NCBI RefSeq assembly: GCF_018320785.1
Contig: NC_054876.1
Location: 24,078,212 to 24,142,211 of the forward strand
Origin: Cheilinus undulatus
Lineage: Eukaryota > Chordata > Actinopteri > Labriformes > Labridae
Direction of reading: 5' to 3'
Length of the DNA stretch: 64,000 bases
The position numbers and the translations under genes were made by a program. Under the pieces are notes generated by a model. That model saw nothing but the letters and a program-made list of their open reading frames with translations. It did not search any database and was not told the origin of the DNA. Each line of letters begins with the position of its first letter. The stretch's first letter is position 1. This document shows positions 26,234 through 38,509 of the stretch, one piece after another.

Positions 26234-27410
26234 TGGCTTTTTATTTAAAGTTTTTTAGTTGCACACATTAAACACTTAAATTTACTGGATCGATTGATTA
26301 CCTAAAAATTTGAAAGTTTAAAGTTGTCAAACATCTATAAATCATCTACAACATTAGAAAAAATATATTTTTTAATCATATCTAGAATAGATTTTTTAAT
26401 TACCAAAACAGAGTATTGTAGATTTAAGAACTCATGCTCTAAACAATGAGCCAAATTCTGAACTGACCTTTGGGGTGAAATGTGAGGCAATTTATAAAAA
26501 CAATTATGTCACATTACTGAGTTTTTGTATGAGCAGTCCTTTCTTTTTCATAGTTTCATGGTTTGGATACTGATCTTTCATAAACAATGATGTTCTCAAC
26601 CAACTGTTGAATAGGTGAGAAGGCCCATAGAAGAGCTAGTCCAATCCTTACTCTCTTCAGCAGCAGCTAAAGTGAGCTCTATCATCCATGACTGTTCCCA
26701 TCTTTTAAATTTTGAGTTTCAGCTTCTTCACTCTGGCTGCTGGTTTGTTGCACCAAACAGAAAAACAAAACACTTTTTAACAACTGCAGCAGCACACTTC
26801 AACAAAGCAAGCACACCTACAATGCTGTGAAAAAGTATCTACACCTTTCTCATTTCTAATTTTGTACCTGGTCCTATCTGAAGAAAAAACTTTTTGGTTG
26901 CAAATCCCTTGAAATGTACATTGTTATCGCTGTATTGTGTCGTCATCTTTGGAAAGCCAAATTTAGCTTTTTAGGTCCTGAGTAAGATACCTTGAACACT
27001 TTGGCAGGGGTTAAAAATTGATTTGTTAATTATTTATGAACTAATAACAGAAAAATTAAAATTTAAGGTGTCACTCAATAAATACATTATTCAAATAAAA
27101 TTTAGATCCATTAATACCTGACATAGGAAAAAAAAAAAACTTAAACATGTTAAAATATAATTTTTTCTGTCCTGTTGCTTCTGGATTTATGTCAAAAGTC
27201 ACGGAGTAAGTACAACAGCCAAAGGGTAGAGTCCTGTAATAACAGAGAGAAGATAGTTAACTTAGTTAAATGAGTCCTTGCTGTCCATACAGAACAGGTA
27301 AATGTAGCTCTGACAGCCTAAAGCACCAAGCTCATGATGATAAATTGTCTTATTTAAATAATATACAGTTGATTTAAAAAAAAAAAAAAAAAAAACGGGG
27401 GCTCTCCATA
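26234..27410. other. Intergenic with a MITE end fragment
   Basis: At 26820-26860, ACAATGCTGTGAAAAAGTAT followed by …TTCTCATTTCT resembles one terminus of a widespread fish Tc1-related MITE (CAGTGCTGTGAAAAAGTATT type); no partner end was found. A 21-base A run sits at about 27375-27396. No gene seen. Confidence 0.45.
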
Positions 27411-27419
27411 GGGTTGAAT

Positions 27420-29885
27420 CAGTTTTATTAAAAAAACATTGAAAATACAGCTCATTTATACATGACAGCCATATGTACAGTATATAAAACAGAGGGACAA
27501 AAATATATCATTGCTGTTCATGACAGCACTGAGAGGGGAGATGATGATTGTTATTGAAAGGCACAAGGGCTGGGTTTGAAGAGCTCTACAGCCAAATCCC
27601 ATTAGCTCTACAATATGATAAATGAACACTGCGTGGGCTCTATCACATGCAAGAAAGTTTAGAGTTTTAGACTTCAATATCCAGAGAAAATCAGGAACCT
27701 CACTTGATCCATGACAGATAGCAGCTCATGAGGTTCTTGATAAATGAGATGCAGCTGAACTCTTCCAGCCCAGGTGCCCTCTGTCTCGGGTAAAAGGATG
27801 CTTCTTCAGGCACCAGATTATTGATTCAAATCAACCAGAGACATCGGCCAAGTCCAAATCTACCCTCACTGTACCCTCACATGGCCAAGAATGAAATGGC
27901 ATATCTTAAAGAGCAGCTGTAAAGACATTTAGGGCTGTTTTTGGGAGGTCTGTAGAAGTGCTTCAACATTTTATCCACCAGATCTGTTGTTTATGACAAT
28001 CGTCATAAGGTTTGTGAAATTGGTGTTCAGCAGCACTGAATAATGAAGGAAATGCTTCAGAGTGATTTACAAAAACCTTCTCTTACCAAATTGTACTTTA
28101 GGTTGTGTTTAATAAAAAGTACATTTGTATAATATACAGCATTATACAAATAAAGTTTTAAACAAGTACTGTACATTCTACAGTATAACACTTTGCCAGA
28201 ACAATAAAAACTATATTAACAATAAGTTATATTGACTCTAGAGGATTGGGGTTAAACTTTTTTCTGTTTAAATTACAAAATTTAGAGACCAACTTTCAGT
28301 GGTCATTCTTTAAGTTGGAAAGCTCAAGTTTCCACGGAAACGTTCATTTGGTCAGGAGGGATCACAGGATATCACAATTCAAGTCATTGGTAATGCAAGA
28401 CATTTGAAACATTAGACATGTATAAAAGAAAAACATGAAGCAACGCAAAGATTAGCACACTAAAAACTGTACATGTAACGATTAAAATACACCTACAAAG
28501 CATATTAATTGATTGAAACTGATATGAAAAGGCATATAAGAGAAAGAAATCTATCCCAAACAAATACTATAAACATTTAAATATTAACAGCTCTAGCAGA
28601 AAATGTAAATAACAGTACAAATAAAAAAAGGGACCTCAACAGACAGAGCTGCCAAGAATAAGTTTCAATTGAAACTAAAGAAAAAAAACTTGTGAAAAAA
28701 CAATCGACGTCTTTTCACAAGGAAGTTACAACAAGTAAGATGTGTCAGTAATGATTAAAAACAGAGACTTGTTTGTTAAAGACCCCCAGCTCCCAGACAC
28801 CACGCTGGATCTCTCCAAGGTGGACAGATGTCAAAGTAAAACAATGTTATTAAATTTCTATGCCAGAAATGACAAGTCAAAATCTAGGAGAACTCAAATT
28901 TATACAGATCTTTCCATGTTTTTGAAAAGACACCTTTAATTCTACCAAATAAGGGCAAAAATGTTCAAAGAAGTATACTCTTGTGTTAAAAGATGGTGCA
29001 GCCTACATGAGGGTTAACTGCAGCAAGAAGAGCAACTCATCAAATCTTAGAATATTGCTCTTCTGTACCTCTATTTGGGAACTGAAAAGCCCTTACAAAT
29101 GTCCAAGTAAAGGCCACAAAACACCTCCCCCACTTAGTTACAACATCTATATGCAAGGAAGATGCACAACACTGATAATATAACTAACAATATGTCTTAT
29201 TTTCTGGGAGCAGGGGGCACAAAGGTCGTAGTGTGTTAGAAAACTCATGGATCTGTACTGACGATGACATTAATATGTTCTTCTGACTCCGACTAAGGCT
29301 GTAAGCCTCAGTCATACCCTGTTTACACACAAACAAGAACCAATAAACTAGTTGTGTTTCCATTACAGTTTGAGGTCTAGCTCATTGATTCAAGTGTCTT
29401 CACTGTAGTAAACTCGCTGCTTCAATAAAGTTTTACGGGGATGTTTGACATTGTAGATTTTTTGCTCTCTGTTGTTTCACAAGCAACCGCAGCGCAAAAT
29501 TAACGGAGAAACAATGAGAAAAAATAAAAATGTAACATTCTTCCAGCAAACAGCGAGGGATCATCATGAGCAGTACTCTTCTAGTTAGGTCCATTCAAAG
29601 CATGTTAGAGGCAGATCTCCTTGGGGGGGGGCTAAGGCTATGAACAGACAGACTGATGGACAGATGGGTTGAAACAGACACATAGAGCAGAGAGTAGCTC
29701 TGTCACAGTGTTCAGCCATCAAGTTAATCTGCCTCAGAGTCAGAGGTAAGACATGTGTGGAATTTTCTTGCCTCTAGTTTCTCTAAAACCTGGAGCTATG
29801 TTCCAGGCTGCCTACACCGCCAAGTTCAACGAGACAGCGAGTGTAGAGAGCTCTGCAATGCTCCCCAAGCCCACAGGAGTCAGTA
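27420..29885 (-). other. slc7a3: Probable slc7a3 3'UTR
   Basis: Left of the slc7a3 stop no coding region is supported for 2.4 kb. A minus-strand AATAAA lies at about 27423-27428 (TTTTATT on the plus strand), with a T-rich run downstream of it on the transcribed strand (27375-27396), which fits a cleavage site. The extent is inferred, and shorter 3' ends are possible. Confidence 0.4.
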
Positions 29886-32800
29886 TCAAGGACTGCCTGA
29901 CTCCACATCGCTGTCGCTGGGAGCGCCGGTGTAAATTGGGCTCTTGGTCTGCAGAGCAGGCTCGTATTTGCGAGGGGATGACCTGTTGGCGGCTTCACTA
30001 CTGTTCTTGATACCATAGAAGAAGTAGATGGCGAAACCTGAGAGACAGAAGTGAAAAAGTAATTAGTTAAAAATCTCCTACAAGGACAAGCAGTGCTAGA
30101 AAACTCATAAAAAGATGTTAAACTGTACCGATAATCATCCAGACAGTGAAGCGGCACCATGTTCCCACGTCAAGCTGCATCATGAGGTAGATATTGACGA
30201 AAACACTGAACAAAGGCAACCAGGGGAGCAGAGGGACCTTGAGAAGGAAAAGAAAGAAGGTTTTGGTGAAAGGTCAGCATTTTTAGAGTAGAACAATGTG
30301 TGCTGAAGCAAATCTCAGCCTCTCAGCTGCAACTAAAAAGTCACAGAAACAAAAAAGCTTACTAAAGACAGACAGAAAGAACAGTGGGTTTGTTGTGACA
30401 ATTCAAGGCTTACCTTGAAAGTGAGGGCCTCTTTGCTTTCAGGTTGCCTCCAGATGATGATGACACACACGGTGCAGAGCAGAGTCAAAATGACACAGGG
30501 CACCAGGACACCAGGCTGCCCGGCCAACAGCTCTGGCAGACAGTTAGCCAGGATAACGCACAGCAAGGTGATAAGAACAGCTGCAGGGAGAAGATAAGAA
30601 CAGAGGGTGAGGCATAATTATTACCTAGAATGCAATTTCTATTTAAAATGGGCTTTAAGCTTCATCTTCTTACAAATGATAGCAGTGGTAGCATAGACAA
30701 TGGTCCCAGAGGTCTGTGTTGGGTTCTTTCCACTTGGACAAAACAACAACTTGGCCCTGAAAGTCTCTTTGAGCGGCGTGTCCTCGCACTCGTCACCACT
30801 GTCCCCTCCATTGACGGGAACTTTTTCCCCTTCCACCAGCTCTACCAGCTTCTCCGTCTGGCTGGATGATTTCAGGGTGCCGGGCTGGTACCTGTGGAGG
30901 GAGAAGGGAAAGTAGACAGGGTTAAAAAACAGAAAAATATTTTTTCCCTTCTAATTACTGATTTCTATCTATATAATGAAGCTTGGCGTTAGTTCATGCA
31001 GGACACAGTAGTCATGCACTCAGCCGTGATCAACTGATCCCAATTATTGCCACCCAGGTTCTACAGCCAATCACAGCCCTTTCTCTCAACACAACGGTGT
31101 ATTTAAATATGAAGTATTTATCACCAATCCCTGCTTGCATTAATGCTGATGCGTCATGCTGCTGCTGGCAAAGTTTAACCTCTTCCACCTCAGCCTCCTC
31201 CTTTATAGCATTAAGCTTGTTGCAACCTCAGTCAGATTTATGTTATCACGTATTAACTGCCTGAACTAATTCTATTGTGATCAATATGCATTGTCAGAAA
31301 TGTATCAATCCATATGGGAGTTATCTTCTAAGGTTAAGGGAGGTTATGAGCTTCTGTCCAATGGCAATGAACCAGTGCAGGAATTTCTAAAAGTATTACA
31401 TTTTGGTTAAATTTCAGAGGACATTGTGCTAATAGATGATAAAAGGTGCTTACCTGAGGATAAGAACACAGATGGCCACTAAAGAATAAGCCAACAGAGT
31501 TCCAATAGACATTAGATCAACCAGAGCTGCCAGATCGAACAGGAAGGCCATCAGAGCTGGAAAAACAGTTTTATTAGATTACTTACAATGAAGCATATAT
31601 CAGCTAGCCAGAAAGAGGACACTACAACAATCTAATAAGTCAGACTGTCAAACAAGAGCATGGGGAAAAAAATAGCATGGTTAGCATCAGTTTTTTGCAG
31701 ACTTTTCTTAGGATTTAAGTGTTATTGATTCTGGACAGACATCAGGTCAGGACAGGCTGACAGATAGAGCTGAGGCAGGAGACAGAGTTGCGACCCTGAC
31801 ACAGACTAGACAGCTCAGGACAGATAGCAAAAAAGAAAGCTGCCTGCCTGGAGCAATGAACAAACAAGACAAGGAAGATACACAGATAAAGACAAACACA
31901 AACAAAAAAAAGACAAAGAAAAAACAAAAGTTGTAAAGACAACAAACAGAAACGCAGAGCTTACCTGCAACGATGCCAGAAGCGATTGTAGCGAGGAGAG
32001 GAGTCTTTGTGCGTGCATTCATCTTGGAGAGGATACGGAACAGCAGCCCGTCCTCGGCCATGGCGTAGATAACACGGGGCATGGGGAACATGGAGCCTAG
32101 AAGACTGAGATAACAAAAGAATTAAGTTTCACAAAGACATGTGAAGAGTCTGAAAAAAAATAAATCAATCATTGCAGGTTCTTACCTGGTTGACAGAGCA
32201 CAGAGAGAGCCCACAGCTACAATGTACCTGGCTGGAGCCCAGCCTACATAGGTGAAGGCCTCGGGTAGAGGACTCTGGGTATTGAGCTGGTAGTACGGCA
32301 TCATCAGAGTCAAAGCAGCCGACACACCAAAGTAGGCGAAGAAACAAATAAGCAGGGAGGCCACAATGCCAATGGGTATGGAGCGCATGGGGTTCTTTGC
32401 TTCTTCACCTGAGGACAAGGAAGAAAGTTTAACAAAAAATGAGAAGGGGAAGAACCAATAGTGTTTTGCAACAAGAGAGAGTTTATGTCCCTCCCAGGTC
32501 ACTGAAAGTTACTTAACACTGCTACTCTCTTTCCAAACAGGTAAAAGGTGCCGCAAAAAGCTGAGCACAATCAAATACTCCTCCATACTGCCTCTGCAGC
32601 CAAACTTAAATTTCCCCAGTGTTTGGTGTGGGGGCATTTTTTTGACTATTGTTTTGTAAAAGAACCAAATTAAACTTGATTAGCATTAAATTTAAGATTG
32701 TAGTTGAGTGTTTGTTTATAGTAAAAACGAAGTATTTGCCAGTTTATGTTTGCTTAAATAGAATTTAAAAAAACTCAGTTTAGTCATTTCCCACCTTTAT

Positions 32801-34922
32801 AAAACTTTACAGGAGTCTGCAGGCTTAAATATGAAGCAGACATATGTAAGTTGTGTGCGCTTGATCAACATGTGCAAATAATAGCATATGGGAACTGATT
32901 CAACAAGTTTTTAGAAGCCTTTGAAACATTTTCAGTGAGAAGCACTAGTAGAACAAGACACCCAGTGACCTACAGTAAATGAATGAACCTCAAACAAAAG
33001 CAGCCTGAACACACTCATTGTCAAGACTTTATTGTCTAATGGTGCATCTTTTCACTAAGGTATTGTGTTTAGTGATGTGTATATTTTAAAACCTGCTATT
33101 GTTCATGAGGACAGTCTTGTAAAAGCTCTTACTTGTTGTGGCGATGCAGTCGAAGCCCACGAAGGCATAGAAGCAAGTAGCAGCACCAGACAGGACTCCG
33201 CTGAGGCCAAACGGAGCAAAACCACCCACACCAAATTCTTCCTTAAAGCTGCATGGCAGAAGAAGAGAGACATTTTTAATAAACAGTGCTTAACAAACTA
33301 CAAGTTAAATTGCTGACAGAAGCCGTTGGCAGATACTGACTCCAGAGTCCTGGTGCCGTTGCTCTCATTTATATAGTTTATGTAGTCGTCCTTTGTCAGG
33401 TTCCAGTTATTTGTGTTGCCTTTAACAAAGCCAGAGATGATAACGAAGCCCAGAACCACCAGATTGATGCCCGTGAAGATCTTGTTCACCAGTGCTGACT
33501 CACTGACGCCAAAGGCCAGAAGTCCTGAGGGCACAGAGAGCGATGAAAAGGATGTAACAAAAAGAGAGAACTCACATTTCAGCGCCAATGACAACAACAT
33601 GTCCTGCTATGTGGGTGGAAGTGCTTGAATTTCATGCCTCAGTCAACAACACCAAACCCAAATCATTTTTCTAACACCCCTTTTGGCATTGAGGCTGCAA
33701 TGTTAGTGTGACAACTGTTCAGGCTGTTATGCAATTTTGTTGTCACATGCTTATGATGTCCAAGTAAAAGGAATCATGAAACTGAATTTAAATTTAGGCA
33801 GTTTTATTGGGCTGTTTTGACAACCACTGGTTTATAAAGCTACTAGAGCGGCTACAGTGACTCAGTCAAACTGCTTCCTCAAAGAAGCATGAGTGCCTTA
33901 TCAATGTCACAGTTTTCATGAGAATGTTTTTTGGAAGGAAAAAATTCTAAAATTTCAACTTTTTAAATGTCAACATGTTTCATGATCTGAAACAGAACAT
34001 CAATGTACAAAAGACAACATTATCTAAAGCTTTGCAGAATACAGTCATTCTGCCATTTAGCAGACTGTAAAATAATGGAAATAAAACAAAACAAAGATTC
34101 ATAGGGAGTAAACTACAATTTTTTTTTAAAGAAATCAGACCATACTTTATCCTGTAACCCTTTCTTTTAGAGTAGATTTGACCCTAAAGTGTGCACTGTG
34201 AAAGCAGGCCAACTCACCTGTAAGCAGCAGGATAAGGATGAGGGCGAACAGGTCGGGGTATTCTGCCAGTACCCCTCCTGGAACCTTCATTGCCATGGAG
34301 GCTTTAAAGAAGCCGGATATCTTTTGCTCCACCAGATTGTCAAAAGTTGAGCTCCAGGCTCGGGCCACACTGGCCGTTCCTACAAGACAAGACAGATTCA
34401 AAAGTTATGTATGTGGTGACTGTAAATGATAACTTGTTTTTTTAATCTTCCTATGTTAAGTTTATCTTGAATAAGGAATTGATCGATTTAGCTGCGACAT
34501 TAACACAAACACTATACAAGAGCAAAGCAACAACTTAAACCTTTAGAAATCTCACCTATCACGTAGGAGAGGATGAGGTTCCACCCTGTGATGAAGGCCC
34601 AGATTTCTCCTACAGTCACATAGCTGTACAGGTAAGCAGAGCCTGTTTTGGGGACACGGGCACCAAACTCAGCGTAGCACAGGCCAGCTAACATGGAGGA
34701 CAGTGCGGCGATGAGGAAGCATAGGACAATGGCAGGCCCTGCCTTTTCACGAGCGACCTCGCCAGCAAGGACATAGACACCAGCGCCAAGTGTAGAGCCC
34801 ACCCCCAGGGCAATGAGGTCCAGGGTGGACAGGCAGCGGGCAAACTGGGACTCTTCACCGGAGTCGACTAATAGCCGGCGACGCAGTAAGGTTTTGCCAA
34901 AGTTGGACAGCTTGCTGGCCAT
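29886..34922 (-). CDS. slc7a3: Cationic amino acid transporter 3 (SLC7A3/CAT-3)
   Basis: Eleven coding exons (minus): 34922-34556, 34379-34218, 33524-33337, 33241-33133, 32408-32186, 32104-31965, 31556-31454, 30891-30674, 30580-30414, 30237-30129 and 30037-29886. They sum to 1,938 nt (645 aa), with GT-AG borders and consistent phases. Seen: [20 protein letters not shown] and [21 protein letters not shown] in exon 1, GFDCIATT at the end of exon 4, [17 protein letters not shown] and [20 protein letters not shown], all APC/CAT signatures; glycosylation sequons at N218, N229 and N232 in the large extracellular loop. Family role: plasma-membrane, sodium-independent uptake of arginine, lysine and ornithine through about 14 membrane helices. 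It is longer than human CAT-3 (619 aa), mainly in the acidic loop coded by exon 8 and the tail. The choice of SLC7A3 over SLC7A1/2 rests on sequence and on the snx12 neighbour. Confidence 0.96.
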
Positions 34923-35188
34923 GTTTGCTGTGACTTAGTGTGAGTATTGAACCAGGCTATGTGTTTTAAATCCTTCTAGTGTGGGTGAGTGTGTGATTGA
35001 CACAGCTTAGACACAACACGTGTGACGGCACTGAGTGTACAAGGACTTGTAGGCAAAAGGGGAGGTTAACTTGTTTATTATAGGTCCTTCGGCGTAGGTG
35101 TGTTGACTTATGCAACAGCCACTGGAGTCTCAGAGAACAGGAAGTAGTTCGTCTGTGGTAACAGTATTTTGCAGCAGCAGATTAGGAC
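34923..35188 (-). other. slc7a3: slc7a3 5'UTR part contiguous with the start exon
   Basis: A strong acceptor on the minus strand (pyrimidine run then TTTTTTTACAG, AG at 35190-35189) opens an exon at 35188 that runs into the ATG at 34922 with no in-frame upstream extension. This implies at least one more upstream noncoding exon to the right. Confidence 0.65.
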
Positions 35189-35190
35189 CT

Positions 35191-38185
35191 GTAAAAAAAC
35201 ACAAGAAGAGAAAAGCTCAAAACAGGGAACTATTCAGTAAGTGCCAAAGCTTATATTTCACACAGCTGTGTTTGGTGCCTGGCAGTGGGATTACAGCATC
35301 TTATTTTTTCTAACATTGAATAACTTCCAGGAAAGGTGTTTAAAGTGCAGTGAAATAACAAGCACAGACCTGTTCTTTGTATCAAGCATAGGTTAACAGG
35401 TTTATTTATGAGCTGATATCACATACATAATGTCTAGGTATGGTTTGGTAGTATTTTTACAGGGATGTTGAAATTAGTTCAAGCACAAAGAAGATACTCA
35501 GATGGTCAGCAGGTTTTAAGGTAAAATAATAAATAAAATAAACTGCCCAAAAACCTGAAGCAACACCAGTTACACAACTTAAAGGAATCCATACCTGCAC
35601 CTTTTTTTCCCCACATAGTGACTCATGATGAGACGCAGTGGGGCACAGAGAGACCTTATGAAGCCAAAAGAAACCGCTCCTAGGCTTACATTTTATCTTA
35701 ATTTTGCCTTAACAAATAAACCTGGTGTACTAAACGCCCCTATGAAAACAAGAGAAAGACACCTAGCCCAATCTGTCTGCGCTCCCTTGCTGCGAGGGAG
35801 GGCACTCTGCGCCCCATGTTATGTTTTCACAGCAGATAGAGGCCGACAGGGAGAAGCCTGGGAAAGCCAGAGGCTGTCAGGGAGTGATACGGCCCAATTC
35901 TGCAAACTAATATCAATAAAGGAGACGAGGACAGCGTGAACCAGCTGCTTGATAAGATGAACCGGCTGCACAGGGAAAGGGGCGATATGTAGATTAAACA
36001 CATCACATCTAGAACAACTGTCCCTTAACCCACATGAAATTAGAAAAAAGACCACACAAATGCACTGCATTTACTCCTGTTTTAAGTCATATCACAGAGT
36101 GTCTTTTAAAAAGTTTCGCACCTATCACACTGTGTGTAAAAAGGAAATGTGTTTATTCTAGCAAGTTCTAGGATTGTGATGATACCAGAATTTCTAACTT
36201 GTACATAAAACTGGCCCAGACCCAGGTTTGGAGCCACTGCGAAAAGGTACCATATTCACAACCTACCATGAAAATATGATGATGCAGTGATTTTGTTATA
36301 ATGTATATACTGCATGATAACCATATGATATCTGATTAACCACCTCCTGCCATATTTTTCTTTCTTAATAAAATAATGATATTTGGCATGATGTGATAGA
36401 TGTATCCCCAGAGTAGAGATGACGACATGCTGCCATTTCAGCACTCTCAATAATGAGGTAACCATGTTCATAAGAGGGTAATGATTAACAGTAGACAAGT
36501 TTAAACATCAGGAGAACAGTTCAGGGACACTTGGCAAAGGGCACATGATGTTTTGGTTTGAGCTTAGAGGTGCTCTGATTTCCGGATGAATCTTCACCCA
36601 CACTAACGCGCTTTGACGTAAATCCCAATGGACTGTAACCTAAAAATCAAAGGCAGTGACGTTCTGTGGAATTGTGGGTGTGTGTGAGACTGTATGTCAA
36701 ACAAACACACCCCGTTCAAAACAAACAACTCGTTCAAATATGTCAAGCACTAAACCTGGGGCAGTTCCAGTAAAATAAGAGACATTTGTTTTAATGGGCT
36801 CCAAAACATCAAGACATTGCCAAGAGCTGCTTAAAATGCAAAGTTAGGATTTAAAAAGTAAATATTACACTTTCATTTTTACAGCTTGTGAAGTCAAATT
36901 AAATTTTATGTCTCCACAGATGTAAGTTTGGTTTTCTAAACAGGTTATATCAGTGGGTTTACTACACCTTGATTGAATGCTTCACCAAGACTATTGGAAA
37001 TTCCCTTTACAGTGTAGTTGTAGACGACTTCCACAGAACACCACTGACAGATCTGAACCTATCTTTATTTTGTTTGCATCGGGGGTCAAAATTACACCCA
37101 TGTAACTTTCAAAGTGGTTCTTTTAGAGAGAAAGCAAGGGCTGGGTCATTGACTCTGTTCTCCTTTTTGAGCACAACAGTAAGTTTGAGGGTTTATAATG
37201 CCCCTAAAAGAGCTTCCTTTATGAACGTTGGGTTTTCAGATGGCCTTGGAGAACAAAAGTCCAATGTGAGACGCACACATACAGCATGAGTGAGTGACTG
37301 TTACTGTTGTCAGCACATCGTGTTATCTCAAAGATTTCCCGTTTTTATTGTGGCACTGGGTTTTCTACATTTGTTTCTGTATCAACAACTACATGGGTCA
37401 TTTTTGTCCTTAGTTACAGTAAAGGTTTTAACTCAAATTTGTAGCAGTATCATCAAAAAGACCTTGTGCTCCTCTTTACTCTGCTGAAACTCTGTTGCAT
37501 CACATGTTGTTACATGCGAGTCAAGGCTAAAAGTAATCTTATCTGTTAATACTACACTACTTTTATAGCTACTGTCATGTTTTCTCTTTTCTCGCATCAG
37601 AGTCTGACTATCTCATTTTCCTTTTAATTGTTTAGCATGTAATTTTATCCTGCTTTATTTAGCACCGTAAAATAACTCTGTTTTCTTGACAGAGAATATA
37701 TATACACAAATAAATTGAATGTCTGGAAGATGTACTTTGGGTTTATTCTTTTGCTTTGGAGCAATCCAGTCTCAAATGCAACGTCTCAGCCAGCTCAAAG
37801 TCATTAATGGAAGATACCTGATCGCCAAGGAGGCAGACAAATGTTTCAGGCTGATCAGTCACTTCACGTCAGGCAAAGAGAAGAAGTGAAACACTAACCA
37901 GGCAACACAAACCGGCTGGACTTTGCGAAACAGTGCGAGTGTGGCAGTCTAATGCAATCAGAGGATAGACAAAACACTGTTTTACACTTGTTAGTGTGTG
38001 AAGTTAAGATAAAGTGCAGAGCAGTCTTTTATCCCATTACATTTATGCTGCTTTAGTTCATATATGTTGGGGCTACAGTTTGCTCTTTAAGTGTTCATTA
38101 TGTGGCATTTAATTATTTAAATTACAACCTTCAAGAAAATGTTCTCTCTGTAAAGTCACCCTTTTGAGTTCTAGGTACTTTCTGG
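35191..38185. other. Probable slc7a3 5'UTR intron, left part
   Basis: No coding region or definite element supported; several chance open frames without family resemblance. Confidence 0.4.
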
Positions 38186-38506
38186 TAGGGATACACTGAT
38201 ACCACATTTTTCCAGACCGAGTACAAGTATTTACATTTGCGTACTCACAACCAAGCATAAATATGTGTACTTAATGCAATCACTGTTCTTTAAATTTCTT
38301 TGAAAGTCAGTTTTATCTTCATCTTTTTTCATTCTCATTTTTGTTAAATACCATCAGCTGTAGACACAGCTCCAACTTTGACTAATATACCCACATCTAC
38401 CTTAGCTAACATCATGCTTTAAAATGATATAGAGTAAAGTAACTGTAATGTTCTATGAATATGAGTACTTAGCCTTATGGGTATCAGTACAGATACCCAT
38501 AGGGCT
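38186..38506. repeat. Truncated hAT-like dispersed repeat
   Basis: Begins TAGGGATACACTGATACCA and continues with CCGAGTACAAGTATT, and ends near GGTATCAGTACAGATACC. This resembles fish hAT MITEs with TAGGGATGCACCGATA-type ends. No clear right terminus or target duplication, so probably truncated. Confidence 0.45.
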
Positions 38507-38509
38507 GAC

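Noticed and set aside
29753..30160. Open frames on both strands over the slc7a3 3' exons
   Set aside because: Shadows or intron read-through of the true slc7a3 exons 10 and 11, whose phases and borders fit.
31742..32018. Cys/Phe/Leu-rich minus-strand frames
   Set aside because: They are read-through into slc7a3 intron 6; the exon ends at 31965 with a GT donor.
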